DNA of 51,362 nt, from assembly GCA_009773765.1 (NCBI GenBank), contig WTWZ01000043.1, positions 1 to 51,362 of the forward strand, read 5' to 3'. This stretch comes from Prolixibacteraceae bacterium. Lineage in GTDB: Bacteria > Bacteroidota > Bacteroidia > Bacteroidales > Prolixibacteraceae. The translations under genes and the position numbers were made by a program. The notes beneath the pieces are model-generated. The model did not search any database, had not been told where the DNA came from, and saw nothing but the letters and a program-made list of their open reading frames with translations. Shown in pieces: positions 43,920 through 50,862 of the stretch; the stretch's first letter is position 1, and every line of letters starts with the position of its first letter.

Positions 43920-45176
43920 TTATTTACGCTCAAAGTATAAAATCTGTCCTTTTACAAATCCGTTTTTAATCCCTTCGCTTGAAATGTACAGTCCGCCATC
44001 GGGCGAAAACGCCAATCCTTCAGGTTTGTAGAATATTTCTGAAGGTAGCGGAAATACGTTTACGAGTTTTTTGTTTTTGTAAATAGCCAGAAGCCGGTTT
44101 AATGCTGACAGAACATATTTTTCACTCGTCAGCGGATGAACTGCAATTGCTGACGGATTAAACTGGTAAACATTGGATACAGAGGCTAATTCAGGATATT
44201 TTTTTGCAATCATTTTATTGATTTCATTATTGCTGATGGAAAATGAGATTTGGGTTTTGTGAATATTATCGGGAGCCATTTCATATATAACCCGGTAATC
44301 ATTGTTTCCGTTAACCGGGCTGGTTTTACAGGCTAAAAACAGCAGGTTTTTTTGGCGGTCGAAGAATAATCCTTCAACATCGGTGCCGTTGGTAGCGGCA
44401 ATTGTCTGGGTTGCTTTTCCATCAAAATTTTTATAATTAAAACTGAAAACCGTTCCATCGCTTCTCAAAACATAAGCTAAATCTCCATTAATTGCCACAT
44501 CTTCAAAATCGCCAATATCGGTAAACCGCAGCATATCTGTAATTTTTCCCTGTTTTGTGTCGAAAGTAAAAAGTATGCCCGTTTCATCCTGAATACAATA
44601 AATCATGTTTTCAGAACCCATTGCAATTCCCGATATTTCGCGCAAAATTTCGGGCATCTCAAATGTTTTATTTGGCTTTAGAAAATTGTAAGGCAGCTTT
44701 TCATTGTTAAAAGCCACCGAAAGATTGTCGGTTGTCCAGTTTTCATTAAAAATCAGGTTCGAAGGTTTGTAGTATTTTCCATCGGTGGTAAAATATACAT
44801 TTTCCTCGATTCCAGTTTTCATCATTTCAACTTTATAAAATGAAGTATCTTTCGTTTCAACCAAATGCAATTCGTCAAATGTCCAGCCTTCGTAGCTTTT
44901 GTTTAATTTTTTCTGAATCTTTTTAAAAACTTCATCTGAAATTTTTACCTCTTTTTCGGTGTAAATCAATTCAAAGTCGTCGTTAAACAGAACTTCAATT
45001 CTTTCGTTATTGCATAAGAATTCAATTTCATAATAACCGGTTTTAAACTCGGTTTCAATAATTTTTGCTTCGGGACAGAGCTTTTTTACATTAAATTCAA
45101 TTTCTTTTGTTTCAGACGAATGTGAGGTTGCTTCAATTGAAATCAATATAAAAAATGCCAGGAAAATTGTATTCAT
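43920..45176 (-). CDS. Exported PepSY-like plus SdiA-regulated beta-propeller protein
   Basis: A 418-residue protein with a leader peptide (MNTIFLAFFILISIEATS). The N-terminal ~150 residues look like a PepSY-like/DUF2874 domain (two repeats of strand-helix, KLNKSYEGWTFDELHLVETKD). The rest (~170-418) is an SdiA-regulated/phytase-like propeller: LREISGIAMGSENMIYCIQDE, DIGDFEDVAINGDLAYVLRSDG, GTDVEGLFFDRQ and KPEGLAFSPDGGLYISSEG. Such propellers bind or hydrolyse ligands outside the membrane. The fusion is noteworthy. Monocistronic. Confidence 0.85.
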   Translation of the reverse strand: MNTIFLAFFILISIEATSHSSETKEIEFNVKKLCPEAKIIETEFKTGYYEIEFLCNNERIEVLFNDDFELIYTEKEVKISDEVFKKIQKKLNKSYEGWTFDELHLVETKDTSFYKVEMMKTGIEENVYFTTDGKYYKPSNLIFNENWTTDNLSVAFNNEKLPYNFLKPNKTFEMPEILREISGIAMGSENMIYCIQDETGILFTFDTKQGKITDMLRFTDIGDFEDVAINGDLAYVLRSDGTVFSFNYKNFDGKATQTIAATNGTDVEGLFFDRQKNLLFLACKTSPVNGNNDYRVIYEMAPDNIHKTQISFSISNNEINKMIAKKYPELASVSNVYQFNPSAIAVHPLTSEKYVLSALNRLLAIYKNKKLVNVFPLPSEIFYKPEGLAFSPDGGLYISSEGIKNGFVKGQILYFERK

Positions 45177-45233
45177 TCTGTGGATATTTTAATTGCGACA
45201 TAAATAGGGTAAATAACTGTTTTGAAAAATCAA

Positions 45234-45281
45234 TTTCATCCGGAGAAGATGTCGGTAGTTATGACAAATCACCGGATGAAA
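45234..45281. repeat. Inverted repeat TTTCATCCGG...CCGGATGAAA
   Basis: Perfect 10-bp arms at 45234-45243 and 45272-45281, separated by 28 bases, in the gap between two minus-strand genes. There is no T-tract, so it is more likely a dispersed palindromic repeat or operator than a terminator. Confidence 0.6.
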
Positions 45282-45389
45282 CGAGCATGACAAAATTTTG
45301 CCACACAGATGGAACATTATAAAGCGAGTTACATCGAATACCTTTAAAAATTAGCAATTATAATGAGATGAAATGACATTTTTAATGTG

Positions 45390-45800
45390 TTAACCAGCAA
45401 TGGAAGTTGTGTTTTCCTCTTTCATACCGGTCACTTTAATTTCCACGTTTTTTACCTCAATTTCGGTTCCTTCGAGCAAATCGTAATCAACTTCGCCAAT
45501 AATCTCCATTTCTGTGTTCTCGTTGAAAGTTGCTGCCGGAAGGCGTTTTTTGTCGATTTCAACCTTAATTTTTCCAGTGGCATCTTTAAACATGTAATTA
45601 TCGTCGCCCAACTGTTCGATGATAAATCCCTTGAGTTTTACCATTGTGTCTTTTCTGTCGAGTTTCAGCGCGTTGTCCGAAACTTCTTTTACTGTTTTTA
45701 CCTTTGCAGTGGAGCCCGGACCGGTATATTGTGCCGACAAAGTTCCGAAAATGCCCGCTAAAAGGGCTGTCATCATAATTGTTCCTAACCGTTTCATCAT
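45390..45800 (-). CDS. YgiW/YdeI-type OB-fold stress protein, exported
   Basis: A 136-residue protein with a signal peptide (MMKRLGTIMMTALLAGIFGTLSAQ) and a BOF/YgiW-type OB fold (TVKEVSDNALKLDRKDTMVKLKGFI, NYMFKDATGKIKVEIDKK, IIGEVDYDLLEGTEIEVKNVEI). Family members are periplasmic proteins tied to peroxide, acid or antimicrobial-peptide stress. It lies just upstream of no co-oriented partner but close to the following two-component genes on the same strand, which suggests possible joint control. Confidence 0.85.
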   Translation of the reverse strand: MMKRLGTIMMTALLAGIFGTLSAQYTGPGSTAKVKTVKEVSDNALKLDRKDTMVKLKGFIIEQLGDDNYMFKDATGKIKVEIDKKRLPAATFNENTEMEIIGEVDYDLLEGTEIEVKNVEIKVTGMKEENTTSIAG

Positions 45801-45859
45801 TGTTTAATTTTAAATTCAACGGCTAAAATAGAAGTCAATTCTGGAGAGATTTTGGATTT

Positions 45860-47098
45860 TTAATCAGGTTTGAAAAAAACGTTGATTTTGTGGTTTGTTT
45901 CTGAGATTTTATATGAAAGTTTGAAATTGTACAACTCGCAAATTTGTTTTACAATGGCCAGTCCAATGCCAATATTTCCGTTTTCGCCTTTTGAAAATCG
46001 CTGTAAAAGTGAATCGGGATTTCCTTTAAATTCGGGTCCGCTGTTTTCAATTTCAAGCATTTCGGCAGTAAGTTTAATCGTAATATATCCTTGCTGAAGA
46101 TTGTGTTTAACTGAGTTTTTTATGAGGTTGTTAATCAGTATCCCGGCCAATCCGGCATCCATAAAAACTGTACATGTTTCTATTTCCCGTGTAACCTTTA
46201 TTTCCCTGATGTTTATGGCTTCAGAGAATGTTTCGAGCGAACTCAGTAAAACCTCGGCGAGGTTAAGCGACACATTATTGCTGAATTCCATGTTGTTTAT
46301 TTTGCTTAAAAGCAGAAGCGATTTTTGTGCCTGCGAAAGTTTGGTAGCAGCCGAATAAATTTTGTTCAACTCATCAATATTCCGCGCATCTTCCTGTTGT
46401 TTGTCCAACAGTTTGCCTGCATTTGCTTTTATAATTGCCAAATGTGTTTGCAGTTCATGCGACGCATTCTCGTTAAACTCCTTGTTGTGTCGGTAATCGT
46501 CAGAAATTTTTTTCAGTAGGTTTTGTAAAGTTGAATTTAGTGTGTTGAATTCATCGATACTGGTTTTTTCAAATACGGGGACGGATTCGCTGATTTTAAA
46601 CCTTGTAATTTTATCCAAAGTTTTGTAAAATGGATTCCAGATTTTCCCGGTAACCATGTTTACAGTTAATATTAGAAACAAGGCAAAAAGTGTTACCAGT
46701 CCGGTAATTATCAATAAAGTTCCCTGCGCAATATCGTCACGTCCCAACAATAAATGCCTGAGAACAATGGTAAAATCGCGTCCGTTGTGATTTATCGAGA
46801 AACGCAGTTCGCGGTGAGGAACCATTTCGTTATCACCGGATTCGAGCAAAAGCGTGTCTTTAAAAAAAGGTTCGTCGTATTTTACATCTTCAATAATATC
46901 GTCCACATTGTTAAAATCGGGCAAATCATTGTTTGCTTTATGATATTCGATTAATCGCTCCATTTCATAAGTTAAAAACTCGTCGGTTTCTTCGTACGAA
47001 ATGCATTTAATCATAAAAAAGGCGAAAAAACTGCCAATAACTATCATGGGTATTAACCACACCGAAGTATAAAAATATGTGCGTTTTATAAGTTTCAC
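45860..47098 (-). CDS. Two-component sensor histidine kinase (OmpR-partner type)
   Basis: A 412-residue membrane kinase with two membrane segments (~10-30 and ~135-160) and a periplasmic loop between them. HisKA with the His in FNENASHELQTHLAIIKANAG, and HATPase with NNLIKNSVKHNLQ and the GENGNIGIGLAIVKQ loop. The start is a GTG at 47098, which overlaps the regulator stop (TAGTG). It is the second gene of a regulator-kinase operon. Signal unknown. Confidence 0.92.
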   Translation of the reverse strand: MKLIKRTYFYTSVWLIPMIVIGSFFAFFMIKCISYEETDEFLTYEMERLIEYHKANNDLPDFNNVDDIIEDVKYDEPFFKDTLLLESGDNEMVPHRELRFSINHNGRDFTIVLRHLLLGRDDIAQGTLLIITGLVTLFALFLILTVNMVTGKIWNPFYKTLDKITRFKISESVPVFEKTSIDEFNTLNSTLQNLLKKISDDYRHNKEFNENASHELQTHLAIIKANAGKLLDKQQEDARNIDELNKIYSAATKLSQAQKSLLLLSKINNMEFSNNVSLNLAEVLLSSLETFSEAINIREIKVTREIETCTVFMDAGLAGILINNLIKNSVKHNLQQGYITIKLTAEMLEIENSGPEFKGNPDSLLQRFSKGENGNIGIGLAIVKQICELYNFKLSYKISETNHKINVFFKPD

Positions 47099-47781
47099 TA
47101 TTCTTTGTTTATTTCGAGTTTATAACCGATTCCGTAAACGGCTTTTATCGGGTCGTCGGTTCCGGCAGCCGTAATTTTTTTTCTGAGGTTTTTAATGTGC
47201 GAATAAATAAAATCGAACGAGTCGGCCAAATCCATGTTATCGCCCCAAATGTGTTCTGCAATACTTTCCCGCGTCAGCACTCTCGACTGGTTTGAGAAGA
47301 AAAAAAGCAAAATATCATATTCACTTTTGGTGAGTTCAATTTTTTGTTTTCCGGCAAAAACTTCCCTGTTGTTTGTGTCAATTGAAATTTCGCCAATGGT
47401 TACCAAATCGTTTCCCGAAAAACTGCGCCTTCTGAGCAGCGCTTTCACACGGGCAACAAGTTCTGCCATATCAAAAGGCTTTGTAATATAATCGTCGGCC
47501 CCCAAATCAAGCCCTTCAATTTTATTGTCGAGTGAGTTGCGGGCCGAGATGATAATGATTCCCGATGACAGATTTTGTTTTTTGATTTCTTTTATGAGTT
47601 CAAGTCCCGATCCATCGGGTAGATTTATGTCAGCAATAATAATATCGTAATTGTACAGAAATATTTTTTCGTGCGCGCTTTCAAATGTTTCAGCGGTTTC
47701 GCAGACGAAATTTTCAGCAGCCAGTATTTCTTTTATCGATACAAGTAGTTTTGTATTGTCTTCAATAACCAAAAGCTTCAT
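47098..47781 (-). CDS. OmpR/PhoB-type response regulator
   Basis: A 227-residue transcription regulator. Receiver domain with VIEDN, the phospho-acceptor Asp51 in YDIIIADINLPDGSG and the Lys in DDYITKPFDM. Winged-helix C-terminal domain (~128-225) with LTKSEYDILLFFFSNQSRVLTRE and SHIKNLRKKI, and the usual KAVYGIGYKLE end. First gene of the operon with the kinase, overlapping by one base. Confidence 0.95.
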   Translation of the reverse strand: MKLLVIEDNTKLLVSIKEILAAENFVCETAETFESAHEKIFLYNYDIIIADINLPDGSGLELIKEIKKQNLSSGIIIISARNSLDNKIEGLDLGADDYITKPFDMAELVARVKALLRRRSFSGNDLVTIGEISIDTNNREVFAGKQKIELTKSEYDILLFFFSNQSRVLTRESIAEHIWGDNMDLADSFDFIYSHIKNLRKKITAAGTDDPIKAVYGIGYKLEINKE

Positions 47782-48019
47782 CTCTTTTTTATTTCAATAT
47801 TAGAAAACAATTTTGGATGAATTTTGTAGAAATTCACAATTCACAAAAAATTGTAGATAATTACTCAAATCAATCCCATTATTCATCGACTGAATTAAAT
47901 TTTTATCCGTTTTGACAACTGTTTCACTTTGAAATAGGTAAAAAAAATGTGTAGTTTTAGGAAATATCAAATTTTAATTGAATTTGAAGTAGAAAATATG
48001 AAATCGTAAACTTACAATT

Positions 48020-48247
48020 ATGAATAAAGCTGTTACTATCGCATCGTTTACAAGCAATTTCGATATGAAATACATTCTTTTTAAGGAAATGCTTGAAGAA
48101 GCCGGAATTGAATATGTTTTGGTAAATGAAATTACAAGTACCATTGATGGCACTTTTGCCGGCAGCCCATCAAATATGGGCATTGAAATCCGTGTTCTGG
48201 AAGAAAATGCTGAAGAGGCACTTGAGATTTATAATTCCATAATTTGA
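48020..48247 (+). CDS. DUF2007-family putative signal-transducing protein (copy 1)
   Basis: A 75-residue protein, MNKAVTIASFTSNFDMKYIL... with NEITSTIDGTFAGSPSNMGIE and RVLEENAEEALEIYNS, typical of DUF2007 (a small ferredoxin-like signal domain). About three quarters of its residues match the copy at 50576; a decayed copy lies at 42489. These proteins have no proven role; the multiple copies are the notable point. Confidence 0.85.
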   Translation: MNKAVTIASFTSNFDMKYILFKEMLEEAGIEYVLVNEITSTIDGTFAGSPSNMGIEIRVLEENAEEALEIYNSII

Positions 48248-48434
48248 TTTGTTTGTAAACAAAATCATTTTTACTTTTAAGGGCAAAAATCAGTTTGTAG
48301 GCCTTTTTCAATGAGAATAAAAATTAGAAAACATGAATCTACACAACACCTTTTGTATAGTGGATTCGGAAAAGGTGAATAGACAAACAAGTTGGCAACA
48401 ATTTTCACAATCCAATTAAAAAAAATACAACAAA

Positions 48435-49058
48435 ATGGAACATATTCTCCAAAAGCTGACATTGATAATATTTGTGGTTATAATAGGAATTTTTGATGTA
48501 AATGCTCAAAAACAAGAAGGACTTGAAATAGGAACTAATATAGGTATAAGTCTGGCAGGAGTAGTTGCACCAGGAGAAGGCAACACTGAAACTATAGTAA
48601 CCTATAACAATGGTGTATCTGGTGAATACTATTTCTCTGATAGATGGGGCGCTAAGTTGAAAGTAATTTGGGATAACAAAGGTTATTCAAACGGTACAAT
48701 TATAGACAAGAACGGTAATAAGATAACAACTGATATTAATCTGAATTATATTACTATTCCCTTAATGGCAAATTGCCATTTTAGTAAACATAGGAGATGG
48801 TATTTAAGCTTTGGTCCTTATCTGGGCCTATTAACCAGTGCAAAAGATTCAGAATTACGTGAGGATATAAAAAATCAAATGAACGGTTTCGATTATGGTT
48901 ATGCGTTATGCATTGGGTACAAATATGAAATAACTAATAACACGAAACTATTTCTTGAATGTGATGGTCAATATGGTATTAAAAATATAATAGCTGGAAA
49001 CTATAGGGTTTGGAATACCAGAGGTGCTTATAATATTGGGGTATTGATTAATTTATAG
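48435..49058 (+). CDS. PorT-like outer-membrane beta-barrel protein
   Basis: A 207-residue protein with a leader (MEHILQKLTLIIFVVIIGIFDVNAQ) and an OMP_b-brl-type barrel (IGTNIGISLAGVVAPGEGN, VSGEYYFSDRWGAKLKVIWD, YITIPLMANCHFSKHRRWYLSFGPYLGLL, closing in YNIGVLINL). It may be a porin-like or assembly barrel in the outer membrane. It opens the accessory stretch before the attC-like repeat. Confidence 0.82.
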   Translation: MEHILQKLTLIIFVVIIGIFDVNAQKQEGLEIGTNIGISLAGVVAPGEGNTETIVTYNNGVSGEYYFSDRWGAKLKVIWDNKGYSNGTIIDKNGNKITTDINLNYITIPLMANCHFSKHRRWYLSFGPYLGLLTSAKDSELREDIKNQMNGFDYGYALCIGYKYEITNNTKLFLECDGQYGIKNIIAGNYRVWNTRGAYNIGVLINL

Positions 49059-49075
49059 TGTATAAAAAACAAGAA

Positions 49076-49232
49076 AAAAAACTGTTGCCAACAAAGTACA
49101 TATTGCAGGGCGGGGTTCGGTGGTACGCCAACTCCGGATTCTCGCATCGCCGTTCATTCCTACCGGACAAGGACGCTCTCCGAAATCCGCTTCTGCACTT
49201 ACAATTTTCCGTTAAGGCCGCATGCAAAAAAA
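49076..49232. repeat. attC-like repeat after the PorT-like gene
   Basis: A GC-richer stretch in an AT-rich gap. It begins near TGTTGCCAAC (about 49083-49092) and ends near TTCCGTTAAGGCCGC (about 49207-49221), with an imperfectly self-complementary middle (TCCGGATTCTCGC against GCTCTCCGAAATCC). These ends loosely resemble attC boxes (RYYYAAC / GTTRRRY), but neither matches exactly. A similar start, GCCTAACACG, occurs at 49886 just after the next genes. The repeat type seems to be dispersed in Bacteroidota. Confidence 0.45.
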
Positions 49233-49255
49233 AGATAATTTCGCGCAAAATATAC

Positions 49256-49286
49256 TTGATTAATATACTAAAATGATATACTTTTG
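49256..49286 (+). promoter_or_regulatory. Promoter of the MazEF-like pair
   Basis: TTG (49256-49258), a 20-base spacer and TACTTTTG (49279-49286) match the Bacteroidota consensus. The surrounding ATGATATACTTTTGTGATATAAA resembles the sequence ahead of the recombinase relic at 10731-10751. Confidence 0.6.
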
Positions 49287-49306
49287 TGATATAAAATGAT
49301 TGTATT

Positions 49307-49537
49307 ATGAAAACTGTATCATTAAAAATAGACGACTCGATTTTTGGCGAGACTGAAAACATTCTTTCTCGGATTAAGATACCCAGAAACCGATATATTA
49401 ACGAAGCTTTAGAGTATTATAATAAGCTTCAGCGTAGACAAATATTAGAAAAACGGCTTAAAAGCGATTCTGATTTAGTCAAAAATGACTCTATCAAAAT
49501 ATTAAAAGATTTCGAAAGGATAGATTATGTCGATTAA
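49307..49537 (+). CDS. MazE-like antitoxin
   Basis: A 76-residue protein with a ribbon-helix-helix-like start (MKTVSLKIDDSIFGETENIL, PRNRYINEALEYYNK) and a charged C-terminus (KNDSIKILKDFERIDYVD). It should bind the operator by the N-terminal part and the MazF toxin by the tail. It overlaps the toxin by 11 bases. Promoter at 49256-49286. Confidence 0.8.
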   Translation: MKTVSLKIDDSIFGETENILSRIKIPRNRYINEALEYYNKLQRRQILEKRLKSDSDLVKNDSIKILKDFERIDYVD

Positions 49538-49874
49538 ACAATACGAAATCTGGATTGCAGATTTAAATCCCCAAATAGGGACTGAGCCTGGTAAAACACG
49601 ACCTGTATTGGTTTTGCAGACTAATTTGTTAAATAAGATACCCCATCCATCAACGATTATTTGCCCTATTACTACTAATGTAGAAAAGGACGCAGATATT
49701 TTAAGAGTACATTTAAAAAAAGGTATGGCCAATTTAAATGAAAATTGTGATATAATGATTGACCAGATACGGGCGATTGATAATACTCGATTGATTAAAA
49801 GGATTGGTGACTTGCCTTCTGCTTTGATTGATAAAGTGAAAGAAAACATAATGATAACGCTTGATTTGGAATAA
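49527..49874 (+). CDS. MazF/PemK-type toxin (mRNA interferase)
   Basis: A 115-residue toxin with IWIADLNPQIGTEPGKTRPVLVLQTNLLN (family start), STIICPITTNVEKDADILRVHL and CDIMIDQIRAIDNTRLIKRIGDL. Its conserved Arg and Thr positions fit a PemK-like mRNA interferase. It overlaps the antitoxin by 11 bases and is followed within about 10 bases by the start of an attC-like sequence (GCCTAAC, 49886-49892). Confidence 0.9.
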   Translation: MSIKQYEIWIADLNPQIGTEPGKTRPVLVLQTNLLNKIPHPSTIICPITTNVEKDADILRVHLKKGMANLNENCDIMIDQIRAIDNTRLIKRIGDLPSALIDKVKENIMITLDLE

Positions 49875-50004
49875 ATAATGCACGGCGGCCTAACACGCGG
49901 TCATAAAACATGCCGGGGTCATTGGGTTATTAAGCGCTCCATCCCGCCTCATGATTTTGCAACTGTGGATAGTGACGCAGCCCCGCAAACCGGCACGTTT
50001 CATA

Positions 50005-50444
50005 GTGTGGCGAGAAGCAGAACATCGGCAAGATATAGTTCTGCATGCTGTAAATAAGATGGTGGATGCATTTGTAAGCAGAACCACCGCTTTCACTGTT
50101 CAGGCAGGGGAGGCAAACCACCAAATGGTGCTTTGGTAAAGAGCCATGGTACTGAGCGATTTGGAAAAGGCAGTCCATGAGATTGTCAGGTATGGATATA
50201 GGAGTTGAACGCAAGTGAACCCTCGATGAGGAGCCGAGAAGTGGGAACAACCTGTCAAAAGCTACGGAGTATGAGACGGAGTGAAAGAGTATATCGGCAA
50301 CCTGATTACCGGATATACGGCAGGCGTCTTACAGAGGGCAAGAAAGTACGTTCCAATCAGGGATGTGCAGGGGTTGATTCGGTAAGCATGGAGGAATTTG
50401 ATGCAAAACGGAGTAAACATTTGTACAAGTTATGGAACAGGATT
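50005..50444 (+). mobile_element. Group II intron fragment (5' RNA domain plus RT start)
   Basis: A stretch with group II intron features. It may begin with GTGTG at 50005, matching the 5' GUGYG consensus. The segments GGTATGGATATAGGAGTTGA, GAACGCAAGTGAACCC and AGCCGAGAAGTGGGAACAAC are typical of domain I. Near 50343-50444 the coding frame reads NQGCAGVDSVSMEEFD and KHLYKLWNRI, the start of a group II intron reverse transcriptase. The RT ends there (about 30 of ~420 residues), with no catalytic YADD, maturase, or domains V and VI. It is therefore a truncated, immobile relic, probably with a deletion also between domain I and the RT. The 5' boundary is a guess. Confidence 0.72.
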
Positions 50445-50575
50445 GTTTATTGTACGAAAAATATTCCGCGTAATTGTAAAAACATTTAAAGCCATGACAA
50501 CATCCATTAATGAACAAGCAAGATTTGATGCACGTATTCCAAAAATAACTTTTCAATTTAATTAAATATACGAAT

Positions 50576-50803
50576 ATGAATAAACCAGTTACAATTGCAA
50601 CGTTTACCAGCAATTTCGATATGAAATTCTTCCTGATTAAAGAAATGCTGGATGAAGCCGGTATAAAATACATGGTGGTGAATGAAATTACCAGCACAGT
50701 TGATGGTGTTTATGCAGGCAGCCCATCAAATATGGGGATTGATATTAGGGTTTTGGAAGAAAATGCTGATGAAGCTTTTGAAATTTATAATTCAATTAAA
50801 TAG
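50576..50803 (+). CDS. DUF2007-family putative signal-transducing protein (copy 2)
   Basis: A 75-residue paralogue of the protein at 48020 (MNKPVTIATFTSNFDMKFFLI, NEITSTVDGVYAGSPSNMGID, VLEENADEAFEIYNSIK). It is intact. Together with copy 1 it brackets the accessory island. No promoter was clearly seen; the 5' flank carries the end of the group II relic. Confidence 0.85.
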   Translation: MNKPVTIATFTSNFDMKFFLIKEMLDEAGIKYMVVNEITSTVDGVYAGSPSNMGIDIRVLEENADEAFEIYNSIK

Positions 50804-50837
50804 ATAATTGGCACTCTTATCCGCAATTTCTTAAAAA

Positions 50838-50862
50838 GTCCCCCTCCGGGGGATTAGGGGGC
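50838..50862. repeat. G/C-tract palindromic repeat unit
   Basis: GTCCCCCTCCGGGGGATTAGG is a short palindrome (CCCCC-T-CCGGGGG) followed by GGGGGC. It resembles the paired units at 10436-10522 and overlaps the stop codon of the S9 peptidase pseudogene. Confidence 0.6.

Noticed and set aside
50341-50489. Open frame 50205-50489 as a real small protein
   Set aside because: Only ~50355-50444 resembles a protein (RT start); the rest is intron RNA sequence or flank, so it is part of the group II relic.
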